The position numbers were made by a program, and so were the translations under genes. A stretch of 64,000 nt of DNA from Bradyrhizobiaceae bacterium PARB1 (lineage in GTDB: Bacteria; Pseudomonadota; Alphaproteobacteria; Rhizobiales; Xanthobacteraceae): positions 124,001 to 188,000 of the forward strand of contig NKIY01000001.1 in the NCBI GenBank assembly GCA_002256345.1. Reading direction: 5' to 3'. Position 1 is the first letter of the stretch; each line of letters opens with the position of its first letter. Below, in pieces: positions 9,355-16,443 of this stretch. The notes under the pieces are model-generated. The model searched no databases and was not told the DNA's origin. It worked only from the letters and a program-made list of their open reading frames with translations.

Positions 9355-9879
9355 TTACCCCAGCGCGAGACGGCTGAGATCGACCGCCTTGATCCACTGG
9401 GTTTCCGGATAGACCAGCAGCGCGCCGAGCGCGAGCGCGACACCGTAAGGGATGCCGCTTTCCTTGTGATGAAGGCGTAGCAACCACTCCTGCCGGCCCA
9501 GCGCATAAGGCAACGGCCATTGCCGGAACTGCAGCAGTAGCAGCGTCAGCGCGCCGCCGAACAGCGACGCATAGATAAGATACTGCAACAGATGGTCGAA
9601 GCCGAACCACAATCCGGCGCAGGCGGCGAGCTTGGCGTCGCCGCCGCCGATCCAGCCGAAAGCGAAGCACGCGAAGGCGATGACCAGCACGAGTCCACCT
9701 GCACCAAGATGCAGCAAGGCGGTGGATGGGCTCATGCCGCCGAACAACGCGACGAAGGCGAAACCGGCGATCAACAGCATCGAGATGCGGTTCGAGATGG
9801 TCATGGTGAAGATGTCGCTGATGGCCGCATAGGCCATCAGGCCCGGGAACAGCAGGAGACGCGTCAAATCGAGGATCAT
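9355..9879 (-). CDS. cpaA: CpaA/TadV prepilin peptidase
   Basis: A 174-residue polytopic membrane protein of the A24 prepilin peptidase family, which cleaves and thereby matures Flp pilin and the TadE-like pseudopilins. The two catalytic aspartates are visible: one in AAISDIFTMTISN (about residue 23) and one in WIGGGDAKLAA (about residue 79), the GxGD motif. Around six hydrophobic segments are present, and the short length without an N-methylation domain is usual for TadV. The ATG at 9879 is preferred over the frame opening at 9936 because family members start near the first membrane helix. Confidence 0.93.
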   Translation of the reverse strand: MILDLTRLLLFPGLMAYAAISDIFTMTISNRISMLLIAGFAFVALFGGMSPSTALLHLGAGGLVLVIAFACFAFGWIGGGDAKLAACAGLWFGFDHLLQYLIYASLFGGALTLLLLQFRQWPLPYALGRQEWLLRLHHKESGIPYGVALALGALLVYPETQWIKAVDLSRLALG

Positions 9880-9955
9880 GGCTGTTGGCGGCCCGTGCGG
9901 AAACGACGGCGGAGCGTAGCCGGCAGAAATGAACAATCGGAAAACAAGAAACCGT

Positions 9956-10090
9956 TTACCAAGCCGCCGCGATCCGCGCGATCACGGTGACCAGCGCCAG
10001 CACCAGCGCGGCGCAGACGAGCCCTGCAGGCTCGCGTAGCGAGGCCTCGAGCGCCTGGAGAAGGGAGCGCTGGGCTGCATTATGTCTCAT
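9956..10090 (-). CDS. Small putative membrane protein, 44 residues, between flp and cpaA
   Basis: An ATG at 10090 opens a frame of 44 residues ending at 9956. The N-terminal 22 residues are polar (MRHNAAQRSLLQALEAS) and the rest is one hydrophobic helix (AGLVCAALVLALVTVIARIA), followed directly by the stop. It lacks the G/xxxxE prepilin cleavage motif, so it does not look like a second Flp pilin. It lies in line with the pilus operon, downstream of the flp terminator and 76 bases before cpaA. I do not recognise it. Its reality depends on position, the single membrane helix and absence of a competing frame. Confidence 0.45.
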   Translation of the reverse strand: MRHNAAQRSLLQALEASLREPAGLVCAALVLALVTVIARIAAAW

Positions 10091-10126
10091 GGGCGGGGCC
10101 GGGACGAAAGGGTAGAAGCTTCCAAC

Positions 10127-10154
10127 AAAAAAGGCTCCGGACCTCCGGAGCCTT
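10127..10154 (-). terminator. Rho-independent terminator after flp
   Basis: A perfect 10-bp stem (AAGGCTCCGG / CCGGAGCCTT) with a 4-base loop at 10131-10154. Read on the minus strand it is followed by a run of six or more T. It sits 22 bases after the flp stop and should end or strongly reduce transcription after the pilin gene, so that abundant pilin is made relative to the assembly proteins. Confidence 0.88.
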
Positions 10155-10175
10155 TCTTGCTCTCACGCCGAGAAC

Positions 10176-10340
10176 TTACTTGAGCGAAGAGTTCAGCGAG
10201 GTGAACTTGCCATTCAGGTTCGAACCGAGGCCGTTCACGACCGCGATGATGGCGAGCGAAATGCCGGCGGCGATCAGGCCGTATTCGATCGCGGTGGCGC
10301 CAGACTCGTCCTTAAGGAAACGCGAAACGATGTTCTTCAT
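10176..10340 (-). CDS. flp: Flp/Fap-type major pilin
   Basis: A 54-residue prepilin. The N-terminus MKNIVSRFLKDESG is followed by ATAIEYGLIAAGISLAII: a Flp prepilin site in which CpaA cuts after the Gly, leaving a mature pilin with Glu at position 5 followed by Tyr, then the hydrophobic assembly helix. The short C-terminal tail (GLGSNLNGKFTSLNSSLK) is typical of Flp pilins. GGAG precedes the ATG. It has its own terminator and a 286-base upstream region, so it is probably transcribed at a high level from its own promoter, with read-through feeding cpaA onward. Confidence 0.95.
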   Translation of the reverse strand: MKNIVSRFLKDESGATAIEYGLIAAGISLAIIAVVNGLGSNLNGKFTSLNSSLK

Positions 10341-10626
10341 AATCCAAAACTCCATATGTGCACGTGGCTGTCGATCTTAGATGCCTGGTCTCCCCGGCGT
10401 TCTCAGCACCGTGACCATGCGCCGACCCTAGGAGTTTCGGATTGCAGTGCGGTTAATTCGATCGATGAAAGTCGATAGCATTTGTCTCTTCTTGTGCACG
10501 GTAAATGTCTACTTAAGGCGATTCCAGAATGACTTAGGTGTCATCACACCGCGCTTTCGCCGCTCGGTTTAGCGCTCTTTAAGCATGCGGAGGTAACTCT
10601 GAGGCAGGAAAACCGAGAGATTCGAA

Positions 10627-11475
10627 ATGTCCACAGTGCCCATGGAAGTGCTGCATATGTTCGGCGATACCATCATGAAGGTGGTCCCGATTACGATCGT
10701 TCTCGCCGTGGTTTTCACAGTGCTTACGCACTTCTGGGCATGCAACCCCGGCAAACCCTGGTGGCGCAAGAGCGAGATCGTCACCGACATCTGCTACTGG
10801 TTCTTTGTGCCGCTGATTACCCGTGTGGTGCGCATCGGCTTGCTCGTGCTCGGCGCGGCGGTCGTCTTCAACATCCATGGCGCGGACGATCTGATCGCCT
10901 TCTATGACAACGGCCACGGGCCGCTGGCGCAATTGCCACTCTGGGTACAGGCCATCCTCTTCCTCGTGGCGTCGGACTTCCTGCTCTACTGGTTTCACCG
11001 TATGTATCATGGTGGTGAGTTCTGGAAGTATCATGCCATCCATCACTCCTCCGAAGAGGTGGAATGGATTTCCGCAGCACGCTTCCATCCTGTCAATCTG
11101 TTTCTCGGCACGGTCGCCGTGGACGTGGTGCTGCTGATGGCCGGTATCTCGCCGAATATCATGCTGTGGGTCGGTCCGTTTACGACTTTCCACTCAGCGT
11201 TTGTGCACGCCAATCTGAACTGGACCCTTGGGCCGTTTAAATATGTCATTGCCACGCCGGTCTTCCATCGCTGGCATCACACCTCCCTGGAGCAGGGCGG
11301 TAACACCAATTTCGCCGGGACTTTTCCGCTCTGGGACATCCTGTTCGGCACTTTCCGGATGCCGAAGGGCGAGTTGCCGGACAATTACGGCGTCGATGGA
11401 GAGCCGCTGCCGAAGGAGATTGGGGGGCAACTGGCCTATCCGTTCCGGCAGTTGAGCGCCGCGGCCAAGCAATAA
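10627..11475 (+). CDS. Sterol desaturase / fatty acid hydroxylase family membrane protein
   Basis: A 282-residue integral membrane di-iron enzyme candidate. Four or five hydrophobic segments are seen, with the histidine clusters of the family: HRMYHGGEFWKYHAIHHS (HxxxH and HxxHH type), HANLNW and HRWHHT. Such proteins hydroxylate or desaturate lipid acyl chains, sterols or hopanoid-type substrates using oxygen and two iron atoms at the membrane. The substrate cannot be told from the sequence. It is divergent from flp and lies upstream of the plus-strand minor-pilin genes. Nothing in it shows a direct pilus role, so co-location may be incidental. Confidence 0.85.
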   Translation: MSTVPMEVLHMFGDTIMKVVPITIVLAVVFTVLTHFWACNPGKPWWRKSEIVTDICYWFFVPLITRVVRIGLLVLGAAVVFNIHGADDLIAFYDNGHGPLAQLPLWVQAILFLVASDFLLYWFHRMYHGGEFWKYHAIHHSSEEVEWISAARFHPVNLFLGTVAVDVVLLMAGISPNIMLWVGPFTTFHSAFVHANLNWTLGPFKYVIATPVFHRWHHTSLEQGGNTNFAGTFPLWDILFGTFRMPKGELPDNYGVDGEPLPKEIGGQLAYPFRQLSAAAKQ

Positions 11476-11637
11476 GTGATCGAGCCCGGCGCATGCGCCG
11501 GGCTTCGTCGTCTCCGGATCTTCCGATCGATACCGCCGTTTGCTGTTCCTTCACCAATTAACGGCACATTTGCCATGTCGGGCGCCGGCACCGCTGCGTA
11601 TCTGCTTAGGCCGGCTCGTATCGTCCCGGAGTACAGG

Positions 11638-12153
11638 ATGTCGTTTTTCTCGTTGCGTGGCCGCGCCTCGGCGGCCTTGATGATCCGGGCGCTTGCCGCC
11701 GGCCTCGTTCTCTTTCCCGCTGCAGGCCTTCCGGCGGCTGCCAACGACATGATTTCGGTCAATGTCGATCAGGCGAAGCTCGTTAAATTCCCGGAGAAAA
11801 TTGCCACCATCGTGGTCGGTAACCCCTTGATCGCCGATGTCACGCTGCAGCCGGGCGGCATGGTCGTGGTCACCGGCAAGGGTTATGGCGCGACCAATGT
11901 GATCGCGCTGGATCGCAGCGGTGCTGTGCTGATGGATCGCGTCGTTCAGGTCGAAGGCCCGACCGACAAGGTCGTCACCGTCTATCGCGGCATGGCGCGC
12001 GAGTCCTATAGCTGCACGCCCGAATGCGCGCGGCGCGTCACGCTTGGCGACGCCGAGACATATTTCAAGTCGGCAATGGATCAAGCCGGCGCCATCGGCG
12101 GACAGGCAGCGAGCACCGGCGCTGCAACGGGGACGACCGGCAAGGTCAACTGA
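11638..12153 (+). CDS. Free-standing secretin N-domain (pilus assembly N-terminal) protein
   Basis: A 171-residue exported protein. From the ATG at 11638 (GGAG upstream) it has a signal peptide (ALAAGLVLFPAAGLPAAAND) followed by the pilus-formation protein N-terminal domain, about residues 35-105. This is recognisably related to the start of CpaC (compare KFPEKIATIVVGNPLIADVT with DLPRDVKDVLVADPKIANAV). It then carries a C-terminal stretch with two cysteines (SYSCTPECARRVTLGD) and an Ala/Gly/Thr-rich tail. It lacks a secretin pore domain. Likely periplasmic, perhaps docking on or capping the CpaC ring, but this role is inference. The longer frame from 11476 is rejected because it buries the signal peptide. 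Confidence 0.8.
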   Translation: MSFFSLRGRASAALMIRALAAGLVLFPAAGLPAAANDMISVNVDQAKLVKFPEKIATIVVGNPLIADVTLQPGGMVVVTGKGYGATNVIALDRSGAVLMDRVVQVEGPTDKVVTVYRGMARESYSCTPECARRVTLGDAETYFKSAMDQAGAIGGQAASTGAATGTTGKVN

Positions 12154-12319
12154 TCGTCGAACTTCCGAAGCCGTGACCCATCTCGTGGCTTCGCATCGGC
12201 GGTGGTAAACAATATCTTAACCGATCCGCCCAGTTTGTCGCGATCCGGCGAAACACTTCTACAATCAGTTTTCGGTACAGCCTGACGGTAGATATTTCCA
12301 TCTCGTCCGGATTCTGCTG

Positions 12320-12877
12320 ATGCTGATACCGATTATCGCCATTGCTGTCGTCACCAAGCGCTTGCGATCTTTCCGCCGCAGTCAAGATGGCTCGGCCGCG
12401 GTCGAATTCGCGATGATTGCACCGATCTTCTTCGCCCTGATCTTTGCGGTGATGGAAACCGGCCTGGTGTTCATGGCCGGGCAAGTGCTGGAGACCGGTG
12501 TGGAGGATGGCGCGCGGCTCGTTTATACGAGCCAGACCACCAATGTGACCGACTTCAAGGCGGCGATCTGCAGTCGCGTTTCCATGCTGATGGATTGTAC
12601 GAAGCTCGACATCGATGTGCGCTCATACGATCCCGGTGCGAGTATCAGCATCAACGATCCGATCGATGCTAGCGGCAAATATGTTTCGAATGGCTTCGTC
12701 TATCAGCCGCCGGCTTATTCGCCGAATACCCCAACCAGTAAAACTGTGGTCGTGCGCGCGTTCTACCAGTGGCCGCTCTATGTCACGGGGCTCGGATATA
12801 ACATCGCCAATATCGATCGTGGCACTTCGACAAATAAGCGGCTCCTCGCGGCAACCGCCGCGCTCGGACCTCAGTAA
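12320..12877 (+). CDS. TadE-like minor pilin (pseudopilin)
   Basis: A 185-residue protein with a basic N-terminus and the TadE prepilin motif RRSQDGSAAVEFAMIAPIFF, in which CpaA would cut after the Gly and leave Glu near position 5 of the mature form. A single membrane helix follows, then a periplasmic domain with a Cys pair (about residues 88 and 97). TadE-type pseudopilins are minor components needed for Flp pilus biogenesis. The start has no strong ribosome-binding site. It is followed by a second TadE-like gene after 16 bases. Confidence 0.88.
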   Translation: MLIPIIAIAVVTKRLRSFRRSQDGSAAVEFAMIAPIFFALIFAVMETGLVFMAGQVLETGVEDGARLVYTSQTTNVTDFKAAICSRVSMLMDCTKLDIDVRSYDPGASISINDPIDASGKYVSNGFVYQPPAYSPNTPTSKTVVVRAFYQWPLYVTGLGYNIANIDRGTSTNKRLLAATAALGPQ

Positions 12878-12893
12878 CGGCAGGGATAGAGAG

Positions 12894-13502
12894 ATGCGCA
12901 AGCCTGCAACTCTACGAGATATCCGCCGTTTGATGGGGTCGTTGCGGCGTGACGACAGCGGCATTGCCGCGATCGAATTCGCAATGATCGTGCCTCTGCT
13001 GCTTCTGATGCTGTTCGGCATCACCGACCTGGCGAACTACTTTGCGGTCGATCGCAAGGTAAGTCAGATCTCCCAGGCCGTTTCGGATCTCACTTCGCGC
13101 TACACCGCGGTGCAGGAAAGCGATGTCACGAACTTCTTCACCATCGCCAGCGCGATGCTGACGCCATATGACAAAAGCCAGATGAAGGCCTCGATCCATC
13201 AGGTCTATCTCGACCCGAACACCAAGACCGCAAAAGTTGTCTGGAGCCGCAGCTGGAACACCACGCCACTGACGAAGAACACGGTCTATCCCGTCCCTGC
13301 TGGCCTGGTCGGCAAGGATGCGTCGGGTAACTGGCTAGCGAACCAGTATCTGATCGTGGGCGATGTCAAATACAACTACGTGCCGACCATCGGCTGGGTT
13401 GTTTCCAAGGCCGGTGTGACGGCGACCGAAGTCGCGTTCACGAAGCCGCGGCAGATGACCTGCGTGATGCTCGGCTCGACCTGCACGCCGAGTGGCGGCT
13501 GA
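12894..13502 (+). CDS. Second TadE/TadF-like minor pilin
   Basis: A 202-residue pseudopilin. The motif RRDDSGIAAIEFAMIVPLLL places the CpaA cleavage site after Gly, with Glu near +5, followed by a hydrophobic helix and a periplasmic domain ending in two cysteines near the C-terminus (TCVMLGSTC). The ATG at 12894 is in a GAGAG context 16 bases after the preceding stop. A longer frame from 12615 only overlaps the first TadE gene. A large TadG with a von Willebrand domain is not found next to it, so one of these two may serve in its place, or TadG is elsewhere. Confidence 0.88.
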   Translation: MRKPATLRDIRRLMGSLRRDDSGIAAIEFAMIVPLLLLMLFGITDLANYFAVDRKVSQISQAVSDLTSRYTAVQESDVTNFFTIASAMLTPYDKSQMKASIHQVYLDPNTKTAKVVWSRSWNTTPLTKNTVYPVPAGLVGKDASGNWLANQYLIVGDVKYNYVPTIGWVVSKAGVTATEVAFTKPRQMTCVMLGSTCTPSGG

Positions 13503-13540
13503 TTGCGGCGATTGAAGCGCGAAAGCTCTGCATGAAACGA

Positions 13541-13572
13541 GAAAGGCCGCGCACGAGGCGCGGCCTTTCAAT
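13541..13572. terminator. Bidirectional terminator between the minor pilin and csp genes
   Basis: A perfect 12-bp stem (GAAAGGCCGCGC / GCGCGGCCTTTC) around a 5-base loop at 13541-13569. T residues follow on the plus strand (TTTCAATTT), and the A/T-containing arms also allow function on the minus strand. It sits between two convergent genes, 38 bases after the TadE-like stop and about 40 bases beyond the csp stop. Confidence 0.8.
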
Positions 13573-13611
13573 TTGCACGATCATCCGCAAGCTGTTGCTT
13601 GCGGAAAATCG

Positions 13612-13818
13612 TCAGCCGGCAGCGCGGAGGTTATCCGCCGACGACTTGCCCGAACGGCGATCGGCCACGATTTCGTAGCTGATCTTCTGGCCTTCACGCA
13701 GCGTGCCGAGGCCAGCGCGTTCGACGGCGCTGATGTGCACGAACACGTCGTTCCCGCCTTCGTCCGGCTGAATGAAGCCATAACCCTTGGTGGCGTTAAA
13801 CCACTTCACGGTTCCCAT
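13612..13818 (-). CDS. CspA-family cold shock protein
   Basis: A 68-residue single cold-shock domain starting [22 protein letters not shown]1 (KGYGFI) and RNP2 (DVFVHI) are intact, so it should bind single-stranded RNA and DNA and act as an RNA chaperone. The ATG at 13818 is preferred to the frame opening at 13842, which adds eight residues before the conserved start. The C-terminal tail is slightly longer than in E. coli CspA, which is common in alphaproteobacteria. It lies downstream of rhlE-infA on the same strand with a 313-base leader region between. Confidence 0.95.
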   Translation of the reverse strand: MGTVKWFNATKGYGFIQPDEGGNDVFVHISAVERAGLGTLREGQKISYEIVADRRSGKSSADNLRAAG

Positions 13819-14131
13819 GCTCACGAGGTAGTCCCTTCTCAAGATAGTAGTAGTAACCCACGTATTGGACGCAGGTTGGTTGGCATCGAATTTTTGGAAG
13901 GGTCGTCAGTCTAGACCGGCTGCACCGGGGTATAGAGAAGTCGTCCGGCCGAAAATCGATAGGATCACATTAAGGGAAGCTATTCCCCAAGACAATCCAG
14001 CCGCGTACGTTTTTTTGATTGCATACGAATAAGCGAATTCGCCCCCGGCTCCGCGCATGACGAGTACTGTCATACGCGGCGAGGGTCGATATTGCGATGC
14101 GAACTGTCGACAGAAATAAAAGTCCGGACGC
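13819..14131 (-). other. Gene-free 313-base leader between infA and csp
   Basis: No convincing gene is seen. On the minus strand a hairpin with 9-bp arms and one wobble pair lies near 14055-14080, and a T/A tract is at about 14009-14016. The distance is long enough for a csp promoter and the extended 5' leader typical of cold-inducible csp mRNAs, but no specific promoter sequence is assigned. A 54-codon minus-strand frame within it lacks family features and overlaps these signals. Confidence 0.4.
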
Positions 14132-14413
14132 TTAGCGGCGGCGGAAATTGCCGCGCGGCGGGCCTGATCGGGGCGGGCCACCACCCGGACGCTCGTCCTT
14201 GTGACGGAAGATCAGGCGGCCCTTTTCCAGATCGTAAGGCGACATCTCGATCGTCACGCGGTCGCCCGCGAGGGTTTTGATGCGGTTCTTCTTCATCTTG
14301 CCTGCGGTGTAGGCGATGATTTCGTGTCCGGCATCGAGCTGCACGCGGTAGCGTGCATCAGGAAGGATTTCGGTCACCAGTCCTTCGAACTGGATCAGCT
14401 CTTCTTTAGCCAT
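14132..14413 (-). CDS. infA: Translation initiation factor IF-1
   Basis: A 93-residue OB-fold protein: [20 protein letters not shown], then [20 protein letters not shown] and [20 protein letters not shown], which are standard IF-1 signatures. It binds the 30S A site during initiation. The usual length is about 72 residues. This one carries an extra Gly/Pro/Arg-rich basic tail of about 20 residues, seen in some alphaproteobacterial IF-1 copies. It starts 25 bases after the rhlE stop, so the two are probably cotranscribed. Whether a second infA exists elsewhere cannot be seen here. Confidence 0.95.
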   Translation of the reverse strand: MAKEELIQFEGLVTEILPDARYRVQLDAGHEIIAYTAGKMKKNRIKTLAGDRVTIEMSPYDLEKGRLIFRHKDERPGGGPPRSGPPRGNFRRR

Positions 14414-14438
14414 TCAATAGCTCCAGATCGGTCGGCGC

Positions 14439-15905
14439 TTAGCGCGGACGCTGGCTGCGGTTAGGGGTGGTGTTAGGTCGGCTCGGCCGATGAAGGAAGG
14501 CCACGCCTTGCATGCTTCCTTCTTTTCCACCGGCTCCACCCTGCTGGGCGGGACGCGGCTTCGACTCGTGCCGTGCATTTTCATGCCGTGGGCTCTCATT
14601 CCGCGCATGGTCGCGGTTCTGGTGCGGGGAGCCGCCTTTGCCACCAGGGCCCCGGCGACGGTTACGCGAATTCTTGTTGCCGGGAGCTCCGTCCTGACGT
14701 TGAGCGTGCTGGGCGGGGCGACCGTTGCGCTGACCACCGCGATTCTGGGAAGGCGGCGGACCCACGTCATTCTTGCCGGGGGTACGACGGTCTTCTTTCG
14801 GAAGCGCAACGCGGATCAGCTTTTCGATATCGCGCAGATACGCCATTTCCTCGCCGGCGCAAAGCGAGATTGCGATGCCTTCAGCGCCCGCACGGGCCGT
14901 ACGGCCGATCCGGTGGACATAGGTTTCCGGCACATTCGGCAAGTCGAAATTGACGACATGGGTCACGCCGTCCACGTCGATGCCGCGGGCGGCGATATCG
15001 GTGGCGACCAGGGTGCGGACTTCACCGGAGCGGAACATGGCGAGGGTGCGCTCGCGGTGGTTCTGCGACTTGTTGCCGTGGATGGCGGCAGCCGGGATGC
15101 CGACGCGCTCCAGATTTTTCACGACCTTGTCGGCGCCGTGCTTGGTGCGGGTGAACACCAGCGCGCGGTTGACCTGCTCGGTCTTGAGGATCTGCGCCAG
15201 GATCGACGGTTTTGCCGAATGATCGACCAGCAGAATTTTCTGCGAAATGCGTTCGACCGTCGAGGACACCGGGGTCACGGCGACGCGGGCCGGATCCTTG
15301 AGCATGTGCTCGGCGAGATCGGCGATATCCTTCGGCATGGTGGCCGAGAAGAACAGCGTCTGGCGCTTGATCGGCAGCTTGGCGACGACTTTGCGGATGT
15401 CGTTGATGAAGCCCATGTCCAGCATGCGGTCGGCCTCGTCGAGGACGAGGAATTCCACCATGTTGAGCTTCAGGGCATTGCCCTGCACGAGGTCGAGCAG
15501 GCGGCCGGGCGTGGCGACGAGGACGTCCACGCCCTGCATCAGCGAGCGCACCTGGCGCCCCATAGGCACGCCGCCGATCGCCAGCGCGGAGGACAGGTTC
15601 ATGTGGCGGCCATAGGCATTGAAACTGTCGAGGATCTGGCCCGAAAGCTCACGCGTCGGGCTCAGCACCAGCACGCGGCAGGTCTTGGGCTGCGGCTTGA
15701 CGCGGTGTTCGAGCAGGCGATGAAGAATCGGGAGTGCGAAGGAAGCGGTCTTGCCGGTGCCGGTCTGGGCAATACCGATCACATCCTTGCCGGTGATGGC
15801 GATCGGGATGGTCTGGGCCTGGATCGGGGTCGGGGTAACGTAGTTTTCTTCTTTGAGCGCACGGGTAATGGGATCGGCGAGGCCGAATTCCTGAAAGGTG
15901 GTCAA
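14439..15905 (-). CDS. rhlE: DEAD-box RNA helicase, RhlE-like
   Basis: About 488 residues from a TTG start at 15905. Conserved motifs run in order: Q motif region (FQEFGLADPITRAL then PTPIQ), motif I AQTGTGKT, PTREL, GG, TPGR, DEAD in VLDEADRMLDMGF, SAT, the ARGID region and HRIGRTARA. The C-terminal 100 residues are a basic Gly/Arg/Asn/Gln-rich tail for RNA binding. It unwinds RNA and probably aids ribosome assembly or mRNA turnover at low temperature. A GTG at 15995 would add 30 residues unlike the family start, so 15905 is preferred, but the start is not certain. Confidence 0.92.
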   Translation of the reverse strand: MTTFQEFGLADPITRALKEENYVTPTPIQAQTIPIAITGKDVIGIAQTGTGKTASFALPILHRLLEHRVKPQPKTCRVLVLSPTRELSGQILDSFNAYGRHMNLSSALAIGGVPMGRQVRSLMQGVDVLVATPGRLLDLVQGNALKLNMVEFLVLDEADRMLDMGFINDIRKVVAKLPIKRQTLFFSATMPKDIADLAEHMLKDPARVAVTPVSSTVERISQKILLVDHSAKPSILAQILKTEQVNRALVFTRTKHGADKVVKNLERVGIPAAAIHGNKSQNHRERTLAMFRSGEVRTLVATDIAARGIDVDGVTHVVNFDLPNVPETYVHRIGRTARAGAEGIAISLCAGEEMAYLRDIEKLIRVALPKEDRRTPGKNDVGPPPSQNRGGQRNGRPAQHAQRQDGAPGNKNSRNRRRGPGGKGGSPHQNRDHARNESPRHENARHESKPRPAQQGGAGGKEGSMQGVAFLHRPSRPNTTPNRSQRPR

Positions 15906-16360
15906 AAGATATGTCTTTCCATAAAGGCGTATCGCGCCCTGCCGATATGCCGGAGCGGCAATATCAGAGGCGCACGCAGTGTGTCTTGGGGACACCCGCG
16001 TGTTTGGGGCGTCATTCTGGTTAGCTGAAGAGGCAAGCCAGAAACCGCTGGTGCTCTGGAATTCAGAGTGAGGCGGGATCAGAACACGCGGCTCGCAAGG
16101 ACCCGATGATTCTCAAGGTCGTGGGGCTCATATGGGACATGATCCGGGCGGATTCAAGGTGAAACCCGCCGGCAGCCTGCCGATGACAAAACGTCGCTGC
16201 GAGAAAATTAGACAGCTTTAGATTTGTGCACTCATTTTCATCTCGCTGCCGCGAGTGTGGTCAAAATATTTGCACATAAAATAAGCGCGCTGATTTTGTG
16301 GTCATGACAGCGATCCAAAACTATGCAGGCTTACCAATAACTTAACGAGCAAAAGGAGGC
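15906..16360. other. Intergenic region between rhlE and urtA
   Basis: Together with the promoter and leader up to 16443 this is a 538-base divergent intergenic region. I find no supported gene. It should hold the rhlE promoter on the left and activator sites for the sigma-54 promoter of urtA on the right. The segment about 16210-16320 is AT-rich, which suits regulatory DNA. I looked for NtrC-type dyads (TGCAC-N-GTGCA) and did not see a convincing one. Confidence 0.4.
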
Positions 16361-16375
16361 TGGCACACTTCTTGC
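16361..16375 (+). promoter_or_regulatory. Sigma-54 (RpoN) promoter of the urea transporter operon
   Basis: TGGCACACTTCTTGC fits the sigma-54 consensus TGGCAC-N5-TTGC exactly, including the invariant GG (-24) and GC (-12) at correct spacing. It lies 68 bases before the urtA ATG on the coding strand. Sigma-54 with NtrC is the usual nitrogen-limitation control for urea uptake, so this supports nitrogen-responsive expression of urtABCDE. The activator site was not found. Confidence 0.75.
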
Positions 16376-16443
16376 GATTCCTTGGGTGTCCGGCCGTGGG
16401 GCCGTTCGCAGTGAATTCGCCTGCGTCCAGGGAGAGACCGCAT

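Noticed and set aside
9956-10090. Second Flp pilin reading of the 44-codon ORF
   Set aside because: The G/xxxxEY prepilin cleavage motif is absent and the hydrophobic helix is at the C-terminal end, so it is listed as an unknown small membrane protein instead.
13906-14184. 92-codon minus-strand frame between infA and csp
   Set aside because: It begins inside infA on the same strand in another frame and has no family features or ribosome-binding site.
14490-16028. 512-codon plus-strand frame over rhlE
   Set aside because: Antisense to an intact DEAD-box helicase; the product is a low-complexity His/Arg/Gly/Asp-rich string without domains.
16200-16360. NtrC binding sites upstream of the sigma-54 promoter
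   Set aside because: TGCAC-like fragments occur but not as a proper dyad with correct spacing, so no site is annotated.
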